Numbered from the stretch's first letter, positions 35,303 through 44,388 are shown. The stretch: DNA of 64,000 bases from Neisseriaceae bacterium (GCA_017991555.1 JAGOQM010000001.1:310001-374000); one strand, 5' to 3'. A program made the numbers and translations. The notes: generated by a model not told the origin, from the sequence alone.

Positions 35303-37537
35303 ATGTTTAACTTTAACCATCCTGCTCACGCTCAACCTGCCTCATGTGGTCACCACCACAAGAAAAAAATCTTGGCCAGCGCCGTGCTCACACTGTCATT
35401 GGGCACCCTATCAACCCTCGCCTACGCAGAAGAAACCGAAGACACCGCAGAACTCAGCACCGTTGTTGTGACCGCCGAAAGACAATTAAAGCAATCCTTA
35501 GGCGTCTCCGTGATTGACGCGGAAGAAATTGCCAAACGACCACCCGTAAACGACATCAAAGACTTAATTCGCACCATGCCTGGGGTTAACCTAACCGGCA
35601 ACACCGCTTCTAACGCCCGTGGCAATAATCGGCAAATCGACATCAGGGGCATGGGGCCAGAAAACACGCTGATTCTGATTGATGGCAAACCGGTGACCGC
35701 CCGTAATGCCGTACGCTATAGCTGGGGAGGCGAACGGGACACACGCGGCGACTCGAACTGGGTACCGGTCGAAGAAATTGAATCCATCGAGGTCATTCGC
35801 GGCCCAGCCGCCGCTCGATATGGCTCCGGTGCCGCAGGCGGCGTGGTCAACATCATCACGAAACGCGTGGCTAAAGAGTTCAAGGGCAGCGTCAATTGGT
35901 ACACCAACCAACCCGAAAACGGCAAGGAAGGCTCAACGCAGCGCTTAGGCTTCAACCTAAGCGCCCCGATCATTGAAGACACCCTATCTTATCGCCTTTA
36001 TGGCAATTACAACAAAACCAAGGGCGATGCAGAAGACATCAATCCCTTTATAAATGGTAATCGACAGGCCGGGCGCGAAGGCGTAGAAAATAAAGATGTT
36101 TCGGGCAAGCTCGTGTGGAAAATCGACCCCCGACAATACTTGACCCTTGACGCCAACTATAGTCGTCAGGGCAATCTTTACGCTGGCGATACCCAGTCTG
36201 GGCCCGTCCACCAAAATGCCTATATTTATGGCCAAGAAACCAACCGAACCTATCGTAACAGCTTTTCTTTGACCCACGATGGCGCATGGGACTGGGGCGA
36301 CACCAAAGTCATCGCGCAATACGACAAAACGGTCAACTCCAGAATGCAAGAGGACATGGCGGGTAGAAACGAAGGCGCCATTCAAGGTACAGGCCCGGAC
36401 GATCCGTCCATTACCGACTCGGTTTTAAAAACGGCGCGCCTTAGCGGCGAAGCCAGCATTCCCTTTTACTGGGGCTTACAGAACGTTTTAACCATAGGCG
36501 GTGAATGGAGCGAAGATCGCTTTAACGACCCGGCCAGCACGGCACAAAGCTCATCGATTCCAGAAGTCCCCAATAATCGGTCATCTAAAATGAACGCCAA
36601 TGCCTGGGCCGTCTTTTTAGAAGACAATATTTCTTTAACCAACACCACCCAAGTCATTCCTGGTATTCGTTTTGACAATCATTCGAAATCTGGCAACAAC
36701 TGGAGCCCAAGCCTAAACGTCGCCCAAAAGCTAGGTGAGCGCTTTACCCTCAAAGGCGGCATTGCCAAGGCCTATAAGGCGCCCAATCTTTACCAAAATG
36801 CACCGAACTACATGATGATGACCAACGGCAATGGCTGTCCTGCCGGCATGAGCGGTCCCTGCTATTTGTTGGGCAATGAAGACTTGGATCCTGAGACCTC
36901 TGTCAATAAAGAGATTGGCATCCAGTTTGCGCAAGACCGCTGGAACGCGTCATTCACCTGGTTTAGAAATGATTACGACAACAAGATTGTCGCTGGGGAT
37001 GAAATCTTTGTGACTGCAGAGTCTGGGGCGAAAATACTTCGCTGGGAGAACACCGGCAAGGCGCTGATTGAAGGCTTCGAAGGCAATTTAAGCATTCCTT
37101 TGAATAAGCGTTTGTTATGGAATAATAACTTTACCTACATGCGTAAGTCGGAAGACAAAACAACAGGTAACCCTTTGTCCATCATTCCTAAGTACACCCT
37201 TAATTCAACCCTAGACTGGGAGATTTCAGAGAAATTTAACACCCTACTCACCGTGACACATTATGGCAAGCAAGAACCTAAAGAGTATGCCACTAGAAAT
37301 GCAGACAATAGCAACCAAACCGGGCCAATGGCTGTTGTATCGAAGCAAGATCCCTACACCATCGTGGGTTTAAGTGCTGGCTATAAGTTTAATAAGTATG
37401 CACAAATTAACGGCGGCATCAGCAACTTATTCGACAAGCAGATAGTGCGTGAAACCTCCGCCAGAGGCGAAGCGACGGCACGGACCTATAATGAATCGGG
37501 TCGCGCTTACTACATGAGCATGAAAATCGATTTTTAA
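35303..37537 (+). CDS. TonB-dependent catecholate siderophore receptor (FepA/PfeA type)
   Basis: A 744-residue outer-membrane receptor. A signal peptide follows an unusually long N-region (KKKILASAVLTLSLGTLSTL, cleavage after AYA), then the TonB box STVVVTAE and the plug domain: IRTMPGVNLTGNTASNARGN, RQIDIRGMGPENTLILIDGK, GGERDTRGDSNWVPVEEI, RGPAAARYGSGAAGGVVNII. These segments are nearly those of E. coli FepA, the ferric enterobactin receptor. The barrel ends in MKIDF with the usual terminal Phe. A Fur-box-like site is upstream. No catechol biosynthesis genes are in the window, so use of foreign siderophores is plausible. The exact start among nearby codons is uncertain. Confidence 0.92.
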   Translation: MFNFNHPAHAQPASCGHHHKKKILASAVLTLSLGTLSTLAYAEETEDTAELSTVVVTAERQLKQSLGVSVIDAEEIAKRPPVNDIKDLIRTMPGVNLTGNTASNARGNNRQIDIRGMGPENTLILIDGKPVTARNAVRYSWGGERDTRGDSNWVPVEEIESIEVIRGPAAARYGSGAAGGVVNIITKRVAKEFKGSVNWYTNQPENGKEGSTQRLGFNLSAPIIEDTLSYRLYGNYNKTKGDAEDINPFINGNRQAGREGVENKDVSGKLVWKIDPRQYLTLDANYSRQGNLYAGDTQSGPVHQNAYIYGQETNRTYRNSFSLTHDGAWDWGDTKVIAQYDKTVNSRMQEDMAGRNEGAIQGTGPDDPSITDSVLKTARLSGEASIPFYWGLQNVLTIGGEWSEDRFNDPASTAQSSSIPEVPNNRSSKMNANAWAVFLEDNISLTNTTQVIPGIRFDNHSKSGNNWSPSLNVAQKLGERFTLKGGIAKAYKAPNLYQNAPNYMMMTNGNGCPAGMSGPCYLLGNEDLDPETSVNKEIGIQFAQDRWNASFTWFRNDYDNKIVAGDEIFVTAESGAKILRWENTGKALIEGFEGNLSIPLNKRLLWNNNFTYMRKSEDKTTGNPLSIIPKYTLNSTLDWEISEKFNTLLTVTHYGKQEPKEYATRNADNSNQTGPMAVVSKQDPYTIVGLSAGYKFNKYAQINGGISNLFDKQIVRETSARGEATARTYNESGRAYYMSMKIDF

Positions 37538-37546
37538 TTGCTATTA

Positions 37547-37576
37547 GGCGCTGGCTTAGGCCAGCGCCCTTTTTTA
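37547..37576 (+). terminator. Terminator after the fepA-like gene
   Basis: GGCGCTGGC and GCCAGCGCC pair around TTAG, followed by a run of T, 10 bases after the stop. Confidence 0.9.
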
Positions 37577-37937
37577 TTTTTTTGCGCACCCTTCTGATCA
37601 TCATCCTAAGTGCCGCCACACCTAGGCACAGCACTTAAAAAGACGATTCACCCTGAACACAGCCCCTCAAAAGCAAGCACATAAATTTGACACCCTGCCC
37701 AACACGGGTCAAAATAAAAACCAATAGATTGATTTATTTGATTAAAATTTTTACAAACACCTAAAAAATTACTTTAATCAGCTGAACGTTCTGACAGCAC
37801 TCAAGCTGTGCCGATCACCATACTAATGCCCCAAACGGCCACACAGCCACGGTTCTCTTACTGGCACGTTCATCCGACATCAGGGTATTTTTAGCTAACT
37901 TGGCTAAATGAGCTTAATGACCCTTATGGGGATTCAG
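37577..37937. other. AT-rich intergenic stretch
   Basis: About 360 bases between the fepA-like terminator and the small frame at 37938. I see no gene or clear site in it. Confidence 0.4.
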
Positions 37938-38147
37938 ATGAAAAACACACTATGGGCGATTACCGTGGGTGCAGCCTTTACCTTTATGATTTTTGGGCTA
38001 ACCTACACCCCAGCCTCTAACCCACCCCCTACACACTCATTCCCACCGTTGACTGAAGAGCAGCGATACCTTGTCAACGTTTGCTTTGATCTAACCCAAG
38101 CAGAACGAAACAGTGCGGATGGCCTCGCCTTATGCCAGCTACGCTGA
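37938..38147 (+). CDS. Small secreted or membrane-anchored protein, unknown
   Basis: A 69-codon frame starting MKNTLWAITVGAAFTFMIFG, a plausible signal anchor, followed by a short hydrophilic part with two cysteines (NVCFDL, LALCQL). GGGGA lies a few bases before the ATG. There is no match I recognise. An in-frame ATG at 37908 is possible. It may be real because of the ribosome binding site and hydrophobic start, but such frames also arise by chance. Confidence 0.4.
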   Translation: MKNTLWAITVGAAFTFMIFGLTYTPASNPPPTHSFPPLTEEQRYLVNVCFDLTQAERNSADGLALCQLR

Positions 38148-38271
38148 CCTAGCAATGTTGCCGACAAATGCCAAATTGATAAGGTGGATCAGCTAGGTGG
38201 TAGCCACTTAAAGCCAGATGAGTCAAAATCACAATCAGTGGCCGAGGCAACAAACCAACCATTCAGTGATG

Positions 38272-38346
38272 CCCAAAATGAAAATAGCCCTAGGAGTGTG
38301 TGAGTCCTAGGGCTGCGGGTTCTCTCTCGGAGCCGAAGCTCAACCC
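38272..38346 (-). ncRNA. Putative small RNA, twin B
   Basis: Read on the minus strand from about 38346: a 5' element starting GGGTTGAG, in which GGGTT pairs with AACCC (38317-38321) and encloses a GAGC-TTCG-GCTC hairpin (38330-38341) and an unpaired CGAGAGAGA. Then a terminator-like hairpin AGCCCTAGGA/TCCTAGGGCT (38286-38314) followed by ATTTTCATTTT. Length is about 75 nt. A TATAAT (38353-38358) stands 7 bases before the start. The sequence and fold match twin A. There is no coding frame and no minus-strand gene downstream, so a free-standing RNA is likely rather than a leader. Confidence 0.65.
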
Positions 38347-38352
38347 AGCGCT

Positions 38353-38380
38353 ATTATACGCTGATAATATCTAGTATAAA
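38353..38380 (-). promoter_or_regulatory. Promoter of small RNA twin B
   Basis: On the minus strand TTTATA (38375-38380), 16 bases, perfect TATAAT (38353-38358), with the predicted start 7 bases beyond. The -35 is weak. Confidence 0.5.
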
Positions 38381-38399
38381 TATTCTATTCCGAATGCTG

Positions 38400-38475
38400 A
38401 ATAAAATACCCCAACGCTAGCGAGACGCGTTGGGGTAAGTGGGCTCTCTCTGAGTCATACTTTGAAACTCAACCC
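38400..38475 (-). ncRNA. Putative small RNA, twin A
   Basis: Minus strand from about 38475: GGGTT pairs with AGCCC (38441-38445), enclosing a GAGT/ACTC stem (38452-38470) and an unpaired AGAGAGA. Then terminator hairpin CCCCAACGC/GCGTTGGGG (38409-38435) followed by TATTTTATT. About 76 nt. Relative to twin B the outer stem changes AACCC to AGCCC (still paired) and the inner stem changes a C-G pair to T-A, while GGGTTGAG and the AGAGAGA motif are kept. Such compensation supports a conserved fold. Confidence 0.65.
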
Positions 38476-38481
38476 AATTCC

Positions 38482-38510
38482 ATAGTAATACTCGATATAA
38501 GTAAAATCAA
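38482..38510 (-). promoter_or_regulatory. Promoter of small RNA twin A
   Basis: On the minus strand TTGATT (38505-38510), 17 bases, TACTAT (38482-38487), with the predicted start 7 bases beyond, exactly as in twin B. Confidence 0.5.
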
Positions 38511-39054
38511 TATTAAATTTTGGAAAATTAGGACAAAATTATGCTAAATCAAAAAAATATAAATTAGTTGGACGCCAGATGACCAGCCCGCACGCCTTAG
38601 GCACAACATGAAATAAATTTCAACAAAAACAAATATTTATAAAATCTTATGATATTCATCATATTAGCCAACTCAACGCCTATATCAAGAACCACCCCAT
38701 GGAACATCCTCTTGCGCTTATGAATCAAGCGAAAACGCCAGCCTGAGGTGAATGAGACTGGTTGCTTCGGCTGGCTTCAAAACGAGGCAACACCCTTAGA
38801 CGTTAAAGGCGCCTACTCAATCAGGTAAAGCCAGCTTAAACACACCTATTTTCACACCCAAACACAATCCACTTGGCTAAATGATCAACGCCCCACACCC
38901 AAAACCTTTCAGTCAGCCACAACCGAATTTGTGGGCCTAAAACATTTGGTGTTACCATATCAGGCTCACTTTGTTCTAGCAGCTACAGATTCTTCCGTAT
39001 TGCTTGAGTGCTCAATAACCTTATGTCACCTAACCACACAACATCGCAAACCAT
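38511..39054. other. Intergenic stretch before the AraJ-like gene
   Basis: About 540 bases, AT-rich at first. No gene recognised; short frames lack ribosome binding sites. It must hold the promoters of twin A and of the MFS gene. Confidence 0.4.
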
Positions 39055-40218
39055 ATGATCAAAAAAAGTTTACTGGCCCTCATGCTTGGCGGCCTCGCCA
39101 TTGGCATGACCGAATTCACCATGATGGGCCTCCTAGAAGAATTTGCCCGAGATTTAAACATCAGCATTCCCAGCGCCGGCCATTACATTTCTATTTATGC
39201 CCTGGGCGTGGTCATCGGCGCACCGTTATTGGTCGTTTTGACCAGCAAGATGGCGCCTAAAAAAATCCTCATGCTGTTCATGCTGATGTTCACCGTATTT
39301 AACGGCCTGTTCGTATTCGCCCCTGACAACAACACCTTATTGCTGGCCCGGTTCATGGCGGGGCTGCCGCATGGCGCCTACTTTGGCGTGGGCGCCGTGG
39401 TGGCGAGCCAGTTGGCCACCAAAGGCAAAGAGGCGCAGGCCATTGCCACCATGTTTACCGGCCTCACCTTGGCCAACCTAGTTGGCGTGCCTATTGGTAC
39501 CTTCATCGGCCAGCATTTTTCTTGGCGGGTGACGTTTTTCATCATCAGCCTGTTTGGCCTGATCACCATGTACGCCACCCACAAATGGATTCCCAACCTG
39601 GCGCCCAAGTCCAATATGTCGATGCGGCACCAGCTGTCGTTCTTTGCCCGCAAAGAAGCGTGGCTGCTCATCGCCATCATTTCCATTGGCACCGGCGGGT
39701 TGTTTGCCTGGATCAGCTACATTGCGCCCCTGATGACGCAAGAAACCGGCATCAGCGAGCGCCATGTGCCCTTCATCATGATTTTGGTGGGCCTGGGCAT
39801 GTTGATGGGTAACCTTTTTGGCGGCCGTTTGGCCGACCGCATCGCCCCCACCAAGGCCGCCATTGCCGCGTTCATCAGCATGGCCGTGTGCCTTTTGCTG
39901 GTGTACTTAAGCGCCGGCAACATTGTACTGGCCTACGTCATGTCCCTCGTCACCGGCTTTGGCGCCTTCATCATCAGCGCACCGCTGCAAATGATGCTGA
40001 TCGGCAACGCCCATGGCTCAGAAACCATTGCCGCGGCAACGGGCCAGGCCTGTTTTAACATTGGCAATGCGCTGGGCGCCTTCCTGGGTGGCCTGCCGAT
40101 GGTGTTTGGCCTCAGCTTTAAGGCCCCGTCACTGGTCGGCATGCTGATGGCCTTATGCGGGGCGGGGTTAAGCGTGTGGTTTTTAAAGATGATGGCCAAG
40201 CGGCCAACAGCCCTTTAA
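39055..40218 (+). CDS. MFS transporter, AraJ-like
   Basis: A 387-residue, 12-span major facilitator: LALMLGGLAIGMTEFTMMGLL at the N-terminus, the GRF-type loop motif as LTSKMAPKKILM, ARFMAGLPHGAYFGVGAVVAS and GVPIGTFIGQHFSWRVTFF. This is the DHA1 arabinose-efflux/AraJ pattern, used for export of sugars or drugs. It is transcribed alone; a long hairpin follows. The substrate is unknown. Confidence 0.88.
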   Translation: MIKKSLLALMLGGLAIGMTEFTMMGLLEEFARDLNISIPSAGHYISIYALGVVIGAPLLVVLTSKMAPKKILMLFMLMFTVFNGLFVFAPDNNTLLLARFMAGLPHGAYFGVGAVVASQLATKGKEAQAIATMFTGLTLANLVGVPIGTFIGQHFSWRVTFFIISLFGLITMYATHKWIPNLAPKSNMSMRHQLSFFARKEAWLLIAIISIGTGGLFAWISYIAPLMTQETGISERHVPFIMILVGLGMLMGNLFGGRLADRIAPTKAAIAAFISMAVCLLLVYLSAGNIVLAYVMSLVTGFGAFIISAPLQMMLIGNAHGSETIAAATGQACFNIGNALGAFLGGLPMVFGLSFKAPSLVGMLMALCGAGLSVWFLKMMAKRPTAL

Positions 40219-40226
40219 ACACCATT

Positions 40227-40268
40227 GCCCCTTTGTGGCCTAGGTTAAGCCCTAGGCCACAAAGGGGC
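40227..40268. repeat. 18-bp perfect hairpin after the AraJ-like gene
   Basis: GCCCCTTTGTGGCCTAGG pairs fully with 40251-40268 across a 6-base loop. There is no T-run on either side, so it is not a standard terminator, yet it is the strongest hairpin in the window. Confidence 0.6.
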
Positions 40269-40415
40269 CACAGCAAGGACTGGTTAACCCCTTGAACACC
40301 TTGTCAGCCCTGAATTTTTCGGCCATAATCAAATCACGTTTACGGCCATATTGCCAACATCTCACGCCGGCCCCACCCGCCAAAACATTCAAACACCATT
40401 TAAAAACCGAGGCAC

Positions 40416-41102
40416 ATGATCAACCTCAATGCGGCTGTTTTTTCCCCTTTTGGCCTAGCCACCGTTCCCTCACCACACCCAGACATTGACCTGTATGGTT
40501 GCCCCCTTTCCAGCCTTAGCTTGGCCGATGATCGTCTTGCCTATTTACAAAGCCTACTCACCAGCGCTGAATTGACGCAGCGGCTGGCTTATCGAACCGA
40601 CACGTTAAAAGCCAACGCCATTCTTTCTAGGGGCTTATTGCGCTTGATTCTGGCTGAATATGGCACAGACACCCACCCCAAAGGCATTAAACTGATGCAG
40701 CACAGGTATGGCAAACCCTACCTGCCCAACAGCACCCTACAGTTTTCTGTCTCTCACTGTGACAGCAGGCTCATGATTGCGGTCAGCCGAACGCGCTTGA
40801 TCGGCATTGACATCGAGCGCCTAGATCAAAAAAACCAAGGTCAGTTAGCGGATTTTGTGCTTTCGCCCGAAGAGTTGGCCTGCCATCGGCAGCGCCCACC
40901 ATCAGCCCAGCAGGCCTATTTCCTTCAATGCTGGACCAGAAAAGAAGCCTATCTCAAAGCCATTGGCACCGGCTTAGTGAATCATCTGCAGCGGGTCGAC
41001 ACCAGTGCCGACTACGTGGTCGATCAGGGCCGCACGACGCCCTATCAGGCCTGTGCCGTTGACCTTGATCAGCGCCATGTGGCCTCGTTGGTGTACGCTT
41101 AG
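40416..41102 (+). CDS. 4'-phosphopantetheinyl transferase (Sfp/EntD type)
   Basis: A 228-residue Sfp-type enzyme that attaches phosphopantetheine to carrier-protein serines. Family motifs: ANAILSRGLLRLILAEYG, GKPYLPNSTLQFSVSHCD, LIGIDIERLD (Mg-binding Asp/Glu) and CWTRKEAYLKAIGTGL. It lies convergent to the NRPS operon across a shared terminator and would activate its five PCPs and one ACP. GAGG precedes the ATG. Confidence 0.93.
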   Translation: MINLNAAVFSPFGLATVPSPHPDIDLYGCPLSSLSLADDRLAYLQSLLTSAELTQRLAYRTDTLKANAILSRGLLRLILAEYGTDTHPKGIKLMQHRYGKPYLPNSTLQFSVSHCDSRLMIAVSRTRLIGIDIERLDQKNQGQLADFVLSPEELACHRQRPPSAQQAYFLQCWTRKEAYLKAIGTGLVNHLQRVDTSADYVVDQGRTTPYQACAVDLDQRHVASLVYA

Positions 41103-41110
41103 CGAGCGGC

Positions 41111-41160
41111 CAGCAAAAAGCACCAACAAGGCATAATCCCCCTGCTGGTGCTTTTTGCTG
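41111..41160. terminator. Bidirectional terminator between the PPTase and decarboxylase genes
   Basis: CAGCAAAAAGCACCA and TGGTGCTTTTTGCTG form a perfect 15-bp stem with a 20-base loop; A/T runs are inside the stem. Confidence 0.75.
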
Positions 41161-41167
41161 AGACGGA

Positions 41168-42700
41168 TTATGACTCTAGGCTGGCGGCGATAGACAGCTG
41201 ATCATCTAAAACATATTGAATGTCGGCTTCATTGGATAAAGGGTTTAACAACACCGCTCGCAGCAGGGTCAATTTTTGCGGGCCGTATTGGGTGATGGCA
41301 CGGCTGGTTCGAGAAATAAATGACTGCCCCCTGGCCCGCTGCACCTTTTGCAGCGTTTCATTGAATTGGCTGATCTGCCGATTAGCCTCTTCGCTCAGCA
41401 CCTTACCTCGATAGGCCTTAGGCAGATAGCGATAGGTGAGAATGTTGATTTTAGGTTCCGAGGTCAATTCAAACGCCTCGCTGTCCTTAATCGCTTGGGC
41501 CATGTATGCCGTATTTTGCATCGCTCGCTGAAAAATCTGGTGATAACCTTTTCTGCCAATAATGCTTAAACAGGCATGTAAATATAAGGTATTGGCCGGC
41601 CTAGTGCCTTCAAGCGTGTACTTCCCTTGGTCTAAGGACTTTTCTCTGACCGCATAAGGGGCATGATGGGCAATTTGCTTAGACAAATTAGGGTCTTTAA
41701 ATAGCAGCAAGCCACAGCCTATAGGCATCATCAGCTGTTTGTGGCCGTCAATCGTGATCGAATCTGCTTGCGCCACGCCGGCCAAAACTTGCTCTTTGTA
41801 CGCGCTTAAAACAAAGCCCCCACCCCAGGCGGCATCAATGTGTACGTAAACGCCATGGGCCTGCCCTAGGCGACAAATGTCGGCCAGTGGGTCAATGCTG
41901 CCGAAGTCGGTGGTGCCGGCAATCCCAATCAAGGCGATGACCTGTTGGTCGTGTTCGAGACACGTTTGCAGCGCTTGTGCCATCACCTCAATGTCAATAC
42001 TGTTGTCTTGATTCACAGGCAGCTTAATCAACGTCAGGCCTAAGATTTCGGCACCTTTATCAAAAGAGTAATGCATGAGTTCAGAGCCAATGACGACTCT
42101 GGTTCGACGCTGATCCACCGCTCCTTGCGCCGCAGCTTGTCGACACGCCGCCCATAAGGCGCTGATGTTGGCCAACGTACCACCGCTGGTAAAAATCCCT
42201 AAGGTGCTGCTAAAGTCATGCACGCATTGATCATAAAAAGACGATTCAAAACCAAATAACTCCTGATGCATCAAGCCTAAGGTCTGCCGCTCTAACAGGG
42301 TTAGGCCGCGGCTGGTTTCCATCTTGACCATGTTTTGATTTAAAGACTGTATGAGGCGACCCACTTCGGGAATGAAGCGAGGCAAGGGGCTGGTCATGTG
42401 TCCCAGATAACGCGGTGACGCCAGGTGTGCACTATCAGGAATGATGTGCTGCTCCAGGGTCTCCAAATAGGCCTCAAACGTTTTGCCCTCAAGCGGAATC
42501 TCAAACGATGCATATTTATTAATTAAATCATCCCTATTAAATGGGGCCGGCTCATCGGTCTCACTTAAAAATTGCGCAATGCCTTGGTTTACGCGCTCGG
42601 CCAAAGCGTGATTGGCCTCGGTAAACAAAGCCTGAATGTCTTCGAAAGACCGGGCTTCTGGTAGCGGTTGAGGCACAGCGGCGGCAACGGGTTCAATCAT
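41168..42700 (-). CDS. PLP-dependent aspartate 1-decarboxylase, PanP-like
   Basis: A 510-residue group II decarboxylase. Seen: SPRYLGHMTSPLPRFIPEVG, LNQNMVKMETSRGLTLLERQ, FTSGGTLANISALWAA, HIDAAWGGGFVLS, and the PLP lysine in ADSITIDGHKQLMMPIGCG. The HMTSxLP and NQNxVKxETS segments are those I associate with PanP of Vibrio, which makes beta-alanine from aspartate; glutamate, tyrosine and diaminobutyrate decarboxylases are more distant relatives. It is the last gene of the PKS-NRPS operon, 30 bases after the PCP-C gene, and one adenylation domain of that operon reads as beta-alanine-specific. So it probably supplies this building block. Start at 42700 has AAAGGG at good spacing. Confidence 0.82.
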   Translation of the reverse strand: MIEPVAAAVPQPLPEARSFEDIQALFTEANHALAERVNQGIAQFLSETDEPAPFNRDDLINKYASFEIPLEGKTFEAYLETLEQHIIPDSAHLASPRYLGHMTSPLPRFIPEVGRLIQSLNQNMVKMETSRGLTLLERQTLGLMHQELFGFESSFYDQCVHDFSSTLGIFTSGGTLANISALWAACRQAAAQGAVDQRRTRVVIGSELMHYSFDKGAEILGLTLIKLPVNQDNSIDIEVMAQALQTCLEHDQQVIALIGIAGTTDFGSIDPLADICRLGQAHGVYVHIDAAWGGGFVLSAYKEQVLAGVAQADSITIDGHKQLMMPIGCGLLLFKDPNLSKQIAHHAPYAVREKSLDQGKYTLEGTRPANTLYLHACLSIIGRKGYHQIFQRAMQNTAYMAQAIKDSEAFELTSEPKINILTYRYLPKAYRGKVLSEEANRQISQFNETLQKVQRARGQSFISRTSRAITQYGPQKLTLLRAVLLNPLSNEADIQYVLDDQLSIAASLES

Positions 42701-42730
42701 AAAATCCCTTTCATGGATAAAATAGCGCAC

Positions 42731-44320
42731 TTATGACTCATGCTGAATCAGCTGAGTCATGACGGTGGTAGGGTTTATGTCTGGTAAGCGGGTCAATAGC
42801 GCGAAGAGCTCATCCATAACCTTATGGATAAAGGCCTCACCTACTTTATGCTTTTTATAAGCCGCGGCCACAAAGAGCCCTTCGGCATTGGTATGGGCCA
42901 TGAACTCAATGTCGGTATCAAACGCAAAATCAATGCGATGCTCGGCATGACTTTCCAATTTGATGTGTAAATCACCCTGTCGATGCTCTTTTTGTAAAAC
43001 TTGCTCATTAAACACCAATGACACGTCAAACAATGCCGCTGGCGCACCAGCCCGATCAGCCGCCAAAGCACGCTCAATGGCCTCATGCGGGATGTGTTGC
43101 CAGGCAAAATCTTGAGCGATCTGTTGTTGCTGAGTGCTCAAGGCCTGCGCCACCGTTTGATCCTCACGCCAATCGCGGCACACCACGGTGGGGTTGATAA
43201 AGTTACCCAGCGTTTGGGTAAATTCGGCATACAGTCTTTGCGACGTATAGGTCCCAAAGGCCACATCACCCTGTTTTTTATGCCGTTCCAATACCACTTG
43301 CAACGCCAAGGCGAACACCACAAACAGCGTGGTGTCATGCCGCTGCGCCAAGGCTCTGAGCCCTTGCAAGACACGAATGGGCAATGTCTGCGACAGGAAT
43401 GCACCGGCTGCGTCCGCGCTGTCTGGGTTGAGCAGCGGCAGCACAGCCGGTTGATGGGCTGCTAAGCGCTCCTGCCAGTAGCCCACGCCCGATTGAAGGC
43501 TGGCGCGATAGGCAGCACTGGCCTCCCATTGGGCATAGTCAAAATAATCGACCACCAAGGGCGGCAACGATTTTTGTGCGTAGAGGCTCATGAGCTCATT
43601 CACAAAGACATCGCAAGACACGCCATCGAACACGATGTGGTGCAGGTTGAGGTAAAGATAATGTTCGTCATCGGCCAGCTTCACCCATTGTAAAATCGCC
43701 AATGGACTGTTTAAAACTGGCAGTGCGGTGGCAAATAAGTCATGCTCTAAGGCGTGGAGGCGTTCGCTTCTTGCCACCTCTGCCAGCAAGGACAGGTCCA
43801 ATGTGTTCAACTCAATGGTGGCGGCATTCGGCATCAGCATCGGCTCGCCTTGTTCATTCAGCACAACCTGGGCGCGTAAAATGCGATGACGCACCATCAT
43901 CATGGCCACGGCCTGCTGCAACCGCGCCACGTCAATCTGGCTTAAAATATGCAGCCCCAAAGGTAAGTTATGATTCGCAGAACCTGCTCCGGTCTGAATC
44001 GATTGCCAAACCGCTTTTTGTGCAAAGGTCAGCGGCACAGACGTGGTCGAAAACGAATGCCTGCCATCATATTTAGGCAGCTGCGTCACCACCTTCGCGG
44101 CAATGTGTTGGGCCATGTCGGCGAACCGAGGATTTTGCAGCAGGCCACTGACGTCGACCGACAGACCCATTTGCTCGGAAATACCAATGCTGAGCCGAAT
44201 CAATAATAAAGAATTGCCCCCCATGGCAAAAAAATGACTGTCATGATTGGGCTGCTGGGCCAACAGCTGCTGCCAAACGGCTGCCAACTGCGTCTCTAGT
44301 GGGTTAAAAGATGTGTTCAT
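42731..44320 (-). CDS. NRPS protein with PCP-C architecture
   Basis: A 529-residue protein: carrier domain at ~5-80 (FFAMGGNSLLLIRL, pantetheine Ser37) and one condensation domain at ~95-520 with the catalytic HHIVFDGVS (~227). There is no adenylation domain and no thioesterase, so its PCP must be charged by another protein. The C domain resembles the first C domain of the 2238-residue NRPS (QWExSAA, GDVAFGTY, FINPT, DFAWQxxPxEA). As the last synthetase in the operon it may join the chain to a free amine and release it, as stand-alone C domains do in some siderophore pathways; that is inference. AAAGG precedes the ATG. Confidence 0.85.
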   Translation of the reverse strand: MNTSFNPLETQLAAVWQQLLAQQPNHDSHFFAMGGNSLLLIRLSIGISEQMGLSVDVSGLLQNPRFADMAQHIAAKVVTQLPKYDGRHSFSTTSVPLTFAQKAVWQSIQTGAGSANHNLPLGLHILSQIDVARLQQAVAMMMVRHRILRAQVVLNEQGEPMLMPNAATIELNTLDLSLLAEVARSERLHALEHDLFATALPVLNSPLAILQWVKLADDEHYLYLNLHHIVFDGVSCDVFVNELMSLYAQKSLPPLVVDYFDYAQWEASAAYRASLQSGVGYWQERLAAHQPAVLPLLNPDSADAAGAFLSQTLPIRVLQGLRALAQRHDTTLFVVFALALQVVLERHKKQGDVAFGTYTSQRLYAEFTQTLGNFINPTVVCRDWREDQTVAQALSTQQQQIAQDFAWQHIPHEAIERALAADRAGAPAALFDVSLVFNEQVLQKEHRQGDLHIKLESHAEHRIDFAFDTDIEFMAHTNAEGLFVAAAYKKHKVGEAFIHKVMDELFALLTRLPDINPTTVMTQLIQHES

Positions 44321-44388
44321 TCACGTGCCTTTGTTCATTGACAGCCCACAGCGTAAGGCTGCTAAGGCCTGTCCAGTTAAAAGAGGGG

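Noticed and set aside
35211..35471. Open frame overlapping the start of the fepA-like gene
   Set aside because: It runs through the promoter and signal peptide region in another frame, without homology-like content.
38272..38520. Twin RNA units read on the plus strand
   Set aside because: On the plus strand the terminator-like hairpins would come first and no T-rich tails or promoters fit; the minus strand gives promoter, start, stems and terminator in order for both units.
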